A stretch of 64,000 bases of DNA, taken from positions 62,001-126,000 of the forward strand of contig JARFXQ010000007.1 of NCBI GenBank assembly GCA_029194725.1. Direction: 5' to 3'. The translations under genes and the position numbers were made by a program. Of the stretch, positions 1 through 7,141 are shown piece after piece. Positions within the stretch are counted from its first letter, which is position 1. Each line of letters starts with the position of its first letter. The notes below the pieces were generated by a model. The model did not search any database and was not told the DNA's origin. It saw nothing but the letters and a program-made list of their open reading frames with translations. This stretch comes from Nitrospira sp. (GTDB lineage: Bacteria > Nitrospirota > Nitrospiria > Nitrospirales > Nitrospiraceae).

Positions 1-26
1 CCAGAAAGACTCGGCAACTTGCTCAT
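1..26 (-). CDS. hicA: HicA-type toxin, N-terminal fragment (runs off the window)
   Basis: Only the first eight codons are inside the window (MSKLPSLS). The ATG at 26 overlaps the TGA of the HicB-like gene (ATGA). HicA mRNA interferases commonly begin MSKLP, and the gene follows hicB on the same strand, so the toxin of a HicBA pair is expected just outside. Identity rests on eight residues plus context. Confidence 0.55.
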
Positions 27-229
27 ACAGCCATCAACACGGCATCGAAGCGTTCTTCAGGTACGGCGAGTTTATCTTCTTCCAAAGCGGCAATGTAGCC
101 TCGAATGGCTTCTCGGATATTGCCAACGGCCTCTTCTTTGGTCTTCCCCTGGTTCAAACAACCCGGCAAGCTTGGACACTCCGCCACCCAATAGTCGTCT
201 TCTCCACGGTAAATAATCACCTGTCTCAC
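23..229 (-). CDS. hicB: HicB-family antitoxin
   Basis: A 68-residue protein with the HicB partial RNase H-like fold signature: an N-terminal beta strand ending in DDYWVAECPSLPGC, then a helix containing TKEEAVGNIREAI. HicB proteins neutralise HicA mRNA interferases and often repress their own operon. The GTG start at 229 has a strong GGAGGTGA Shine-Dalgarno sequence just upstream. The stop overlaps the start of a HicA-like frame, so the order is antitoxin first. There is no separate C-terminal DNA-binding domain, so this is a short HicB. HicBA pairs are frequent integron-cassette cargo, but no attC is visible beside this one. Confidence 0.8.
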   Translation of the reverse strand: MRQVIIYRGEDDYWVAECPSLPGCLNQGKTKEEAVGNIREAIRGYIAALEEDKLAVPEERFDAVLMAV

Positions 230-374
230 GGGTCACCTCCCCTAGTACGTACCAACGTCCCTGTTCCGAAACCGGCGATGGGTTCCGCCTATGCTAGCAT
301 ACTTTGACAATTCCACTGAGCAGGGTGTGAATTCAGAGTTGAAGGGCAACTCAGCATAAAACTATAACGATAGG

Positions 375-390
375 ATAGGGTCAGACTTTT
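375..390. repeat. Left inverted terminus of the RAYT unit
   Basis: The sequence ATAGGGTCAGACTTTT overlaps the stop codon of the transposase gene and is repeated inverted at 1360-1374 with one mismatch in 15. GGGTCAGACT-type motifs beside Y1 transposase genes are known from other genomes, so this pair probably marks the ends of the element or its target hairpins. Confidence 0.6.
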
Positions 391-1315
391 ATATCTTGAT
401 TATCTTGGCCAGTCGATCCAGCTCGCGCTGGGTGGCTGGCTCCTCACGTAACCGCGCGGCAAAGCGCGTCAGCCCACTGCTCAGCGTCGCAGGATCCCGG
501 CTCAGCGTGGCTGCCACCTCACCCGTACGATAGCCCCATCGCCGGATCAGGAGATACGCCGCCCTAGTTCGTTGCTGGGAGACCGCCCAACTCCGGTCGG
601 CACTCCGCAACCGCGCCACATCCGCCCCCATCTCCATCGCGACGGCCCGGAACGCACGGGCGAGGCTATGTTTGGGTCGCGGAGAAGCGGCGTCCTTCAT
701 CCGTGCCTGCCACTCGTCAACGAAACGCTCGGCCCCCAAAAACCGCTGATCCGCCACCGCATAATAGTCGGCCTGATGCCCTTCCCCCATGCCCTCCCGA
801 ACAAACTGCCGATACGCCCGTGTCCCGCCGAACACCCCAAGCCCAGGCATAGGATCCAGGACCGCCGTCGCCCGGCCCGTGAGATAGGCCGTATGGCCGC
901 TATAGCGATAGGCCTCGGGGTGCGTGACCAACTGGGCCCGGACGGGATTGAGATGGAGATAGCGAATCAAGGTGAGCAGATACGAATCTTTTTCACACAC
1001 CAGTGCTTTGTAGCGCCCCTGAAACAGATGGCCGACTTTGCGATGGGTGCGATTAAAATACTGGGTATAGGGCTGTTGCAGACGTTGCATGAACGTGGAG
1101 AACGGCTGATGCCCTGTTTCTACCAGCAGATGTACATGATTGGGCATCAGGCAGTAGGCCCAGAGTCGCACCTGACAGGTCTGGAGATACCGGCCCAGCC
1201 GTTCCAAATAGGCCCGGTAATCGGCGGACGTGCGAAAGGTGGTCTGCCGGTGATTCCCCCGGACGATGACATGATAGAGGACGTGCGGAGCGAACACTCG
1301 GGGACGACGTGCCAT
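389..1315 (-). CDS. REP-associated tyrosine transposase (RAYT, IS200/IS605-like Y1)
   Basis: A 308-residue Y1_Tnp-superfamily protein. It starts MARRPRVFAPHVLYHVIVRGN, carries the catalytic HUH motif in MPNHVHLLVE (about residues 57-66), and has the RAYT pattern GHLFQGRYKALVCEKDSYLL with the nucleophilic tyrosine in the YLLTLIRYLHLNPVRA region. A C-terminal extension (about 215-308) looks helix-turn-helix-like (YLLIRRWGYRTGEVAATLSRD). RAYTs are single-copy domesticated transposases that handle REP hairpins. The gene lies directly downstream of the TrpF-like cassette gene, where that cassette's attC would be expected. No clear Shine-Dalgarno sequence precedes the ATG. Confidence 0.85.
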   Translation of the reverse strand: MARRPRVFAPHVLYHVIVRGNHRQTTFRTSADYRAYLERLGRYLQTCQVRLWAYCLMPNHVHLLVETGHQPFSTFMQRLQQPYTQYFNRTHRKVGHLFQGRYKALVCEKDSYLLTLIRYLHLNPVRAQLVTHPEAYRYSGHTAYLTGRATAVLDPMPGLGVFGGTRAYRQFVREGMGEGHQADYYAVADQRFLGAERFVDEWQARMKDAASPRPKHSLARAFRAVAMEMGADVARLRSADRSWAVSQQRTRAAYLLIRRWGYRTGEVAATLSRDPATLSSGLTRFAARLREEPATQRELDRLAKIIKI

Positions 1316-1359
1316 GGGCCCGCATGGCTAGCTGGCGAGCCATCAAGTGTCAAGATAGC

Positions 1360-1374
1360 AAAGACTGACCCTAT
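1360..1374. repeat. Right inverted terminus of the RAYT unit
   Basis: AAAGACTGACCCTAT is the reverse complement of the motif at 375-389 with one mismatch. It begins 22 bp from the stop codon of the TrpF-like gene, so the RAYT unit seems to have landed at, or replaced, the end of that cassette. Confidence 0.6.
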
Positions 1375-1395
1375 AACCCTCTTCCAGGTTAAAAA

Positions 1396-2058
1396 TCAGG
1401 CCACACTACGCACCGCGCGCATGAACTCGCCAAGTCGCTCTTCGCTGAGATTGCCTTCACTGCGCACGCTGGAGCACAGATCCAGGCCGAAGGGTTGGAC
1501 TGCCTGTATGGCCTCCCGGACGTTGGAGGCGCGAATGCCGCCTGCCAGAAAGACTGAGCAATCAATTTGCTGGCAGATCTTTCGACTGACTTCCCAATCA
1601 TGCACTCGCCCAGTACCGCCCAGCTCTTTGACTTCCAAGGTCGGGTTGCCAGAATCAAGAAGAAGTGCATCGACAAACTCTGCCATGGCCTTGGCTTCTT
1701 CGAACGACTCATCGCCCATAACGTGAATGACCTGAACGAGCTTCACAGATGGAAGCTGGCGGCGCAGCTTCTGGATCTCAGAGATGGCCACCGAATCAAC
1801 GAGTTGAAGCGTTGAAGTCTGGCAGACGGCATGTTGCTGCACGATTGCATCGGCTTCTCGCAAAGACGTAAGAAGAAAGGTGGCAACGGGCGGAGGAACT
1901 GAACGGGCGATTTCGGCAATGAGTTCGTCCGGGATGACACCTGGGCCGCTGGGCATGTGCGAAACCAGACCGAGTGCGGATGCACCCATCTGGACTGCTA
2001 GTCGAGCCTCTCCAACACTGGAAATGCAGCAAATTTTTACGCGCGGTACTGTAAGCAT
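1396..2058 (-). CDS. TrpF-like (phosphoribosylanthranilate isomerase family) protein, probable cassette gene
   Basis: A 220-residue (beta-alpha)8 protein. It keeps the two TrpF catalytic positions: Cys10 in VKICC (family KICGIT) and Asp135 in ALLLDSGNP, plus GGTGRVHDW (148-155) and LAGGIRASNV near the C-terminus. The family loop with an arginine that contacts the substrate (consensus SPR after GFVF) reads SHMPSGPGVI, and the VQLHG motif reads LQLVD. Substrate specificity may therefore differ from true TrpF. No other trp gene is nearby. The ATG lies 15 bp after a GTTAGGC attC core site with no Shine-Dalgarno sequence, as is typical for cassette genes. No intact attC follows; the RAYT terminus is there instead. 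Confidence 0.75.
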   Translation of the reverse strand: MLTVPRVKICCISSVGEARLAVQMGASALGLVSHMPSGPGVIPDELIAEIARSVPPPVATFLLTSLREADAIVQQHAVCQTSTLQLVDSVAISEIQKLRRQLPSVKLVQVIHVMGDESFEEAKAMAEFVDALLLDSGNPTLEVKELGGTGRVHDWEVSRKICQQIDCSVFLAGGIRASNVREAIQAVQPFGLDLCSSVRSEGNLSEERLGEFMRAVRSVA

Positions 2059-2072
2059 GGATTTACTTTACG

Positions 2073-2244
2073 GCCTAACGGCCCCGCGGCTCACCGGCAG
2101 GCGCGGAGCAACCGGAGGTTGTGCAGCGACTGTCCGGTGCAGCCGCTGGTTCGGGACGCGCGGCGCGTCTCGAACCACGTGCGCCAGCCGCGGGGCCGTT
2201 CGGGTGACGCGCAGCGGACCGTCCGCTGCAACCGGTTGTTATGC
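2073..2244 (-). other. attC recombination site of the restriction-modification cassette
   Basis: Read on the minus strand, the site begins with GCATAAC (2244-2238) and ends with GTTAGGC (2079-2073), a perfect GTTRRRY core site. Inside is a large imperfect palindrome, with GGCCCCGCGGCT near one end matched by AGCCGCGGGGCC further in. The 12 bases ACGGGGCATAAC at this end complement GTTATGCCCCGT at the start of the same cassette (4292-4281), as expected when a circular cassette is cut at G/TT. Bases 2076-2216 are identical to 4289-4429. Confidence 0.8.
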
Positions 2245-2269
2245 CCCGTGTTCGACACGAACCCATCGC

Positions 2270-3136
2270 TTACACTGGCTTGAAGAGCGTGCCTGGAGAC
2301 AGCTTTGCTTCGAGGGCAGCCACGATCTGGTCCAGTTCGACGCGGGCTTCGGCCTGAAGTCCGAGGCATGTCGCGATGCCCTCAGCATCGGTACTCACCC
2401 GCGATTGCATTCCCAACCTGAATGATCGGTCCGGCTGCTTCTCCAACCGGTACACGTGCATGTGCATCGCGTCGCCAAGTGCGGCCGGGTTCTTCAGATG
2501 CTCGAAGGTGAATTCCTTCGTCATGTAACCGAAGAGTTTGTCTTGGAGCACGAGGACCAGCTTCTTGTTGACGTGCTCGAAGGTTTGGATCTTGTGATGC
2601 ATCTGGACCAAGATCGTCTTTGCAGTCATTTTCCAGTTCATGCCGTACGACTTCGTGGATGATTCGTCCTTGTCACCGCGCGGGACGCCGAGCTTCTTGA
2701 GCAGGCGCTGCCGTTCCGGCCACACGGTTCCGGTAGTATCCAACGTCTGAATCTCGATGCCAACGAAATCCTTCACCTTGCCCTTACGAGCGGATGCCAG
2801 GAAGTAATCAACGCTGCCGCCGGGGATCGAGACCTCTTGAACGATGTGAAGTTCGTTTCCTGGTTCGTGCGTGGTGAGAAGGTGAAGGCAGTCGGTGAAT
2901 ATCTGGCGTCGTTCAAGGAGTCGCGTCGGGCAGATCACCACCGGTTCCTGCTCCTTGCCGTAGAGAACAGTGCATGATCCGATAGAAGTGCCAGGGTCGC
3001 TCTTCCGAACCTTGTAGCATGTCTTCGACAGGAAAGGGCACTGCTGCTCACGCACGAGACGCGACCAGTCTTTCCGCCGACTTTCGGCAGAGTGGCCGAA
3101 CAGCTCAACCACCGTACTCACAGGAGCGTCGCGCAT
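2270..3136 (-). CDS. NotI-family type II restriction endonuclease
   Basis: A 288-residue protein matching the NotI family. Four cysteines (33, 40, 55, 69) in a CPFLSKTC...GSC...ICP arrangement correspond to the Fe-binding Cys4 domain of NotI. The PD-(D/E)xK core appears as SVDYF (Asp110) followed by DFVGIEIQTLD with Glu128-x-Gln130, the ExQ variant NotI uses. It should make double-strand breaks at a GC-rich palindrome protected by the partner methyltransferase. The ATG lies inside the last codons of the methyltransferase gene (19-bp overlap), so translation is coupled and the methylase comes first. The pair forms one integron cassette. The recognition site cannot be read from sequence. Confidence 0.8.
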   Translation of the reverse strand: MRDAPVSTVVELFGHSAESRRKDWSRLVREQQCPFLSKTCYKVRKSDPGTSIGSCTVLYGKEQEPVVICPTRLLERRQIFTDCLHLLTTHEPGNELHIVQEVSIPGGSVDYFLASARKGKVKDFVGIEIQTLDTTGTVWPERQRLLKKLGVPRGDKDESSTKSYGMNWKMTAKTILVQMHHKIQTFEHVNKKLVLVLQDKLFGYMTKEFTFEHLKNPAALGDAMHMHVYRLEKQPDRSFRLGMQSRVSTDAEGIATCLGLQAEARVELDQIVAALEAKLSPGTLFKPV

Positions 3137-4245
3137 CGTTCCTCTGCAATTGCCAGGTAGTGGCTCGAAATGTCGATCCCGATGGATTGGCGCCCAAGGT
3201 CACGTGCTGCGAGAAGGGTAGTTCCCGTCCCGCAGAACGGATCGAGCACTACTCCGTCTGGCGGACAGGTCGCAAGGATGGGGATTCGGCATAGGTCTAC
3301 CGGATACGGTGCATAGTGGGATTCTCTCTTCTGCGTGTCCTCGGGCATGATGTCCCACACATCGGCGGGCTTGCTTCCGTTCGGATGGTACTTGAGGAGA
3401 TAGAATCCTCGATCACGAAGCTCCTTAGCGCGGCCTGAGACCTTCTCGCTGTCCGAGTGAGTTGCGCGCTGTTGGCCCCGAATGATCATGCGGAAATCAG
3501 AGATGATTCCAGCGCCAACGTCAGCCAACACCTGATCTAGTGCTTTGAAGGCTTCTCGCTTCTCTTCCTCACTCAGGGTGGTGGAGAGTTCGATTTGCCG
3601 CTTGTAGCGGACGCCGGAAACACCGGTGGCGGAAACGACAGCGCCGTTCACGACCCGTGCCTCCCTTGGCTTTGATCGGATCGCGTCAGCGTCGTAGTAG
3701 TACTTCGACTGCTTCACGAAGTGAAAGACATGCTCGTGGATGTTTCCGAGCCGGTCCTTGGTGTTGTCCATGCCGCTCTTGACTTTGTTCCAAATCACAC
3801 TATTGCGGAGTATCCAGCCTTGCTGGTCGGTGAGTGCGAGGGCCACCCGCCAAGGAATGCCTGCGAGGCCCTTGTCTTGATAGGTATCTCCGATGTTGAG
3901 CCAGAACGAGCCCGCGGGCTTGAGAACACGCTTGAGTGCAAGGAATATCTCTGTGAGGTGGCGGATGAATTCCCGGTAGTTGCTTTCCTGTCCGATCCCT
4001 CCGCCTTCGTACTCACGCTTCCCCCAATACGGTGGGGAGGTCATGGCGAAGTCGATACAGGATGCAGGCAACTCATCTAGAACGAGTCGTGCGTCACCGA
4101 GGAGGAGGAGAGGCTTGAGACGGCCACCAGACCGGTACGAGTGCACTTCCTTCACGAAGTTGGTCTCGATGACCGACTGGACCCGGTGAGAAGGCTTTTG
4201 TCGCTCAGGCTTCCGGGCGGTCTCGGTGTTCTTTGCGTCGTTCAT
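3118..4245 (-). CDS. Beta-class DNA methyltransferase (probably m4C) of a type II R-M system
   Basis: A 375-residue SAM-dependent amino-methyltransferase. Catalytic motif IV is TSPPYW (residues 69-74), the form usual for N4-cytosine enzymes, and the SAM-binding motif I DPFCGTGTT starts near residue 335. Motif IV before motif I is the beta-class order. A long variable region, presumably the target-recognition part, lies between. The start codon is 40 bp inside the cassette boundary, behind GGGACGTAGAAGA. The nuclease gene follows with a 19-bp overlap. Being cassette-borne, it must be expressed from upstream promoters or its own short leader. m4C versus m6A is inferred from motif form only. Confidence 0.85.
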   Translation of the reverse strand: MNDAKNTETARKPERQKPSHRVQSVIETNFVKEVHSYRSGGRLKPLLLLGDARLVLDELPASCIDFAMTSPPYWGKREYEGGGIGQESNYREFIRHLTEIFLALKRVLKPAGSFWLNIGDTYQDKGLAGIPWRVALALTDQQGWILRNSVIWNKVKSGMDNTKDRLGNIHEHVFHFVKQSKYYYDADAIRSKPREARVVNGAVVSATGVSGVRYKRQIELSTTLSEEEKREAFKALDQVLADVGAGIISDFRMIIRGQQRATHSDSEKVSGRAKELRDRGFYLLKYHPNGSKPADVWDIMPEDTQKRESHYAPYPVDLCRIPILATCPPDGVVLDPFCGTGTTLLAARDLGRQSIGIDISSHYLAIAEERCATLL

Positions 4246-4285
4246 TTCTTCTACGTCCCTTGGTCAGAGGACTGCTGCCTACGGG

Positions 4286-4450
4286 GCATAACGGCCCCGC
4301 GGCTCACCGGCAGGCGCGGAGCAACCGGAGGTTGTGCAGCGACTGTCCGGTGCAGCCGCTGGTTCGGGACGCGCGGCGCGTCTCGAACCACGTGCGCCAG
4401 CCGCGGGGCCGTTCGGGTGACGCGCAGCGTCGCCCGAACAATGTTTAGAC
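4286..4450 (-). other. attC recombination site of the first (gene-less) cassette
   Basis: On the minus strand it runs from GTCTAAAC (4450-4443) to the core site GTTATGC (4292-4286). Bases 4289-4429 are identical over 141 bp to the attC at 2076-2216, differing only at the cassette-specific outer ends. GTCTAAAC complements GTTTAGAC at 4496-4489, the presumed start of this cassette. Homogeneous attC cores are a hallmark of resident chromosomal integrons. GTTTAGA departs from the GTTRRRY consensus, so the outer boundary is less certain than the inner one. Confidence 0.75.
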
Positions 4451-4600
4451 GGTCTGTATAATCCAGTTAAGACAGGATGTCCTCTTCTGTCTAAACCAGC
4501 TGGCACCCACTGATTAAGAACCCTAACCCATTGACGCATGGAAAGTCCTTCACAACCGCCGCTTGTACGTTGTCGTCTTATGCAGTCTGTATAAGACGGT
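4292..4600 (-). other. attI-like junction and a 204-bp cassette without a gene
   Basis: Between the intI stop and the R-M cassette there is no open frame of note. Complementary octamers GTTTAGAC (4496-4489, minus strand) and GTCTAAAC (4450-4443) delimit a 204-bp cassette (4495-4292), most of which is its own attC. The remaining 104 bp (4497-4600) next to intI would be attI. A decamer GTCTGTATAA occurs at 4452-4461 and again near 4585-4594, which could be IntI-binding repeats. The attI assignment is inference from position. Confidence 0.5.
4574..4598. promoter_or_regulatory. Inverted repeat just past the intI stop codon
   Basis: CGTCTTAT and ATAAGACG are perfect 8-bp arms around a 9-base spacer, ending 3 bp from the intI stop. 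There is no T-run, so it is not a convincing intrinsic terminator. Its position suits an IntI-binding site within attI. Confidence 0.4.
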
Positions 4601-5824
4601 TCACAGACCATCGATTGGACTCCTCACCCCATGGCCGCCTTTGTTCAAGACGTGCGTGTAGATCATGGTGGTGCTGACGTCCTTGTGACCGAGCAGTTCC
4701 TGGATCGTCCGGATATCGTAACCCGCCTCCAGCAGATGCGTGGCGAACGAATGCCGGAATGTGTGGCATCCCACATGCTTCATCACCCCCGCCTGGCAGA
4801 TGGCCTCCTTGACTGCCCGTTGGAGAATCGTCTCGTGAACATGATGCCGGCCTTGTTCGCCGGTCTGGGCGTTCCTCCATCGATGTTCCTGGGGAAAGGC
4901 CCACTGCCAGCGCCAGTCCTTCGGCGCGTTGGGATACTTGCGGTCTAGGGCGTCGGGCAACAGGACACGGCCCCACCCATCGGCCAGATCGTTCTCGTGA
5001 ATTGCTTTCACCTGCTTCAAGTGGTCCTGGAGCGGGGTGTTGAGCGACTCAGGGAGCATGGTGATCCTGTCTTTCGCCCCCTTGCCGTCACGAACGAGGA
5101 TTTCGTTGCGCGAGAAGTCGACGTCCTGGACCCGCAGACGCAAACATTCCATGAGGCGGAGGCCAGCCCCATACATGAGTGAGGCCATCAGCCGTTTGTC
5201 GTCGGTCAGTTTCGCCAGGACCGCTCTCACTTCCTCGCGGGTCATGACGACGGGCCGTCGTTCTGGCTTTCTGGCACGGATCACGTCACCGAGGTCGCCG
5301 ATATCGTGCCCAATCACATATCGATAGAGAAAGAGCACTGCTGCCAACGCTTGGTTTTGTGTCGAGGCGCTAACCTTCTCATTCAGGGCCAGATAGGTCA
5401 GAAACCGATTGATGTCCGGCTCGGCCATCTCGGCGGGAGGCCGTCCTTGATGAAACTGCAGAAACCGGGAGACCCAATGGCTGTAGGCCTGTTCGGTCTT
5501 ACGAGAATAGTGCCGAGCCTGTAAGGCGGTACGCAGATCCGCAAGCACCGAAACAAGTGCAACTGAAGATGGCTTCCCCGTATTGTTGGCTTGCTTCGCC
5601 CCAAGTGACGGATCGACGTCGACGGGCTTCCCCAGGAAAAGATTCAGCAGTGTGCCGAGGGTCCCGTCACCTTGAGGAACTGTCCAATGCTGTTCTTTGG
5701 CATGCCAGCGGCGACCTGCCACCATCTTGATCTTTGCCACATGATCGGGGGCATACGGAAGCTGCACAATCAGCTGTCCATCCTCCCCCGGTCTGATCCG
5801 AATCGGAGGTGACGGCATGATCAA
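4601..5824 (-). CDS. intI: Integron integrase (tyrosine recombinase)
   Basis: A 407-residue tyrosine recombinase. Residues about 1-75 form an extra N-terminal segment seen in some environmental integrases. A SAM-like core-binding domain follows ([17 protein letters not shown]), then the catalytic domain with Arg in [15 protein letters not shown], His354, Arg357, His380 and nucleophile Tyr389. The IntI-specific insert that separates integron integrases from XerC/D is present: [19 protein letters not shown] and [20 protein letters not shown] start at 5824 sits 8 nt after GGAAGGG; an ATG at 5818 is the alternative. It lies upstream of the array on the same strand as the cassette genes, the reverse of the usual divergent layout. 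The frame is intact and catalytic residues are kept. Confidence 0.9.
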   Translation of the reverse strand: MIMPSPPIRIRPGEDGQLIVQLPYAPDHVAKIKMVAGRRWHAKEQHWTVPQGDGTLGTLLNLFLGKPVDVDPSLGAKQANNTGKPSSVALVSVLADLRTALQARHYSRKTEQAYSHWVSRFLQFHQGRPPAEMAEPDINRFLTYLALNEKVSASTQNQALAAVLFLYRYVIGHDIGDLGDVIRARKPERRPVVMTREEVRAVLAKLTDDKRLMASLMYGAGLRLMECLRLRVQDVDFSRNEILVRDGKGAKDRITMLPESLNTPLQDHLKQVKAIHENDLADGWGRVLLPDALDRKYPNAPKDWRWQWAFPQEHRWRNAQTGEQGRHHVHETILQRAVKEAICQAGVMKHVGCHTFRHSFATHLLEAGYDIRTIQELLGHKDVSTTMIYTHVLNKGGHGVRSPIDGL

Positions 5825-6225
5825 TTCGTTGTCCCTTCCATGTCCATGAGGAATCGGAATGTGGCGGGAGATTCTTGCGCCGAGCCTGTGGCTCTGTCAA
5901 GTAGAAGGCATCAGCTTCCCCCTGGAATGGCCAGGACGATGCTGATGAAAAAACGAGCCCAACCCACTATTGTCCACAATAACTTCTACGACACAGGTAA
6001 GGAGGCGAGTATTTACTCGACCACCTCGCAACCAGCGTCCCGCCGCCGGAGACTTCGTCTATCACATCCCTCACCATCACCTCAGAGGACAGCCTTTTGT
6101 CGACCATCCTTTTGGCTTGATTGCAGGGTAACGCTCGGACTGCCTAATGCGTACAGAATCTGCTGCTGCAAACTTACAAATGCATCGAGGTACATCGCGA
6201 CGTGGGCAGTGGAGGGGACCGAACG
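5825..6225. other. Non-coding stretch upstream of intI
   Basis: About 400 bp in which no convincing gene is visible. A long plus-strand frame crosses it (5840-6400) but resembles nothing, has an arginine/serine-rich shadow composition and no ribosome binding site. The intI promoter presumably lies here; no clear -35/-10 pair was identified. Confidence 0.4.
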
Positions 6226-6342
6226 CTACAACACCTGCACAATAAAACACTTCAGATACCGCGTTTCCGGCATGCTGGCGAGAATTGCATGGTCGACGCC
6301 GTGGCCTCGTTGTTCGATGAGCCGAACGCCTCCGGAGATCGA
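6226..6342 (-). pseudogene. C-terminal remnant of an RlmI-like rRNA methyltransferase gene
   Basis: The minus strand reads VRLIEQRG, then HAILASMPETRYLKCFIVQVL and a stop. This closely matches the C-terminus of the intact RlmI-type enzyme at 9629-10804 (DIRLIEQRG...PETRYLKCFIVQVL). The DNA of the two ends is alike at roughly four bases in five, so it is a diverged paralogue rather than a fresh duplication. Homology fades upstream of about 6340, so only the last ~38 codons remain. Confidence 0.75.
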
Positions 6343-6460
6343 CGTAAACGGCTGTGAGATAGGTGACGAAGTTTCATGCTTTTCTAGTTTGGCGAAATAA
6401 TTACAGATTGTCCGCGTTTTATTTATTTGGTATGCTTATTCAAAAATGGTGGAGGTTTCT

Positions 6461-6712
6461 ATGGCTGTCTCCCAAATTTCATCGAAAGGGCAAATTTTGA
6501 TTCCTCGGCAACTTCGACGTAAACTCGGCTTCAGGGCGGGCGGAAAGGTCCAGTTGATCGAAGAAGGCGGCCGCTTAGTCATCACACCGGCGGCTGATGA
6601 CCCTATTGCCGCAGCCACAGGATTTCTCACAGGCAAATTCTCTTTGACGGAGGATCTCCGTCGCGAGCATCAAGAGGAGAAGCGTCGTGAGCAAAAAACT
6701 CGTTCTCGATAG
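6461..6712 (+). CDS. vapB: AbrB/MazE-type antitoxin (VapB)
   Basis: An 83-residue protein with an N-terminal SpoVT-AbrB swapped-hairpin DNA-binding domain (SSKGQILIPRQLRRKLGF, then GGKVQLIEEGGRLVITP) and a basic, toxin-binding C-terminal tail. The ATG at 6461 has GGAGG 6 bp upstream; earlier starts in the frame lack this. Its 3' end overlaps the PIN-domain toxin gene by 26 bp. Such antitoxins bind their own promoter with the toxin. The nearby AT-rich stretch TTATTTATTTGGTATGCT could hold the promoter. Confidence 0.85.
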   Translation: MAVSQISSKGQILIPRQLRRKLGFRAGGKVQLIEEGGRLVITPAADDPIAAATGFLTGKFSLTEDLRREHQEEKRREQKTRSR

Positions 6713-7094
6713 CTTCGCGCTGGTCAGTCTGTTTCATAAGGAGCCGGGGTGGGAGAAAGTCCGAGCTGCGTTGTATGATCAGCAACGAGCAGGAACTAAG
6801 GCTTTGCTGAACTGGATCAATTGGGGAGAATTCTTCTACATCGTCAAACGCAAGGTTGGCGCCGGTCAAGCCGTGGAAGCCCTCCATCTATTGGAACAGT
6901 TACCCATCGAACTGGTGCCGGTGGACCTTCCTTTGGTGCGAGAGGCAGCGGAGATTAAAAGTAACTATGCAGTCTCCTATGCGGATGCCTTTTGCATCGC
7001 GACCACCCATCGCCTGTCAGGAACCGTCTTAACAAGCGATCCTGAATTCCATGCGGTCGAGCATCTGATCAACATTCGGTGGCTGACCACTTAA
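6687..7094 (+). CDS. vapC: PIN-domain ribonuclease toxin (VapC)
   Basis: A 135-residue PIN-domain protein. The acidic residues expected for Mg-dependent ribonucleolysis are present: Asp8 in VLDSFAL, Glu in NWINWGEFFY, and the YADAFCIATTH segment plus TSDPEF near the C-terminus. VapC toxins usually cleave tRNA or rRNA. The GTG start at 6687 lies inside vapB, so the two are translationally coupled. Target RNA is unknown. Confidence 0.85.
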   Translation: MSKKLVLDSFALVSLFHKEPGWEKVRAALYDQQRAGTKALLNWINWGEFFYIVKRKVGAGQAVEALHLLEQLPIELVPVDLPLVREAAEIKSNYAVSYADAFCIATTHRLSGTVLTSDPEFHAVEHLINIRWLTT

Positions 7095-7141
7095 CGGGGT
7101 ACCACGATCATCGCGTCGCCCAGCTGTGGGCAAACCTCTCG

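Noticed and set aside
572..1726. A 384-codon plus-strand open frame
   Set aside because: It lies antisense to the RAYT transposase and part of the TrpF-like gene, both with clear motifs; no family likeness or ribosome binding site, so it is a shadow.
2076..4429. The 141-bp repeats considered as copies of an insertion sequence
   Set aside because: They carry no open frame, differ at their outer ends in cassette-specific fashion, and their spacing equals the cassette length; attC fits better.
5840..6400. A 186-codon plus-strand open frame upstream of intI
   Set aside because: Composition is Arg/Ser/Cys-rich with no motif, and it runs antisense through the rlmI remnant.
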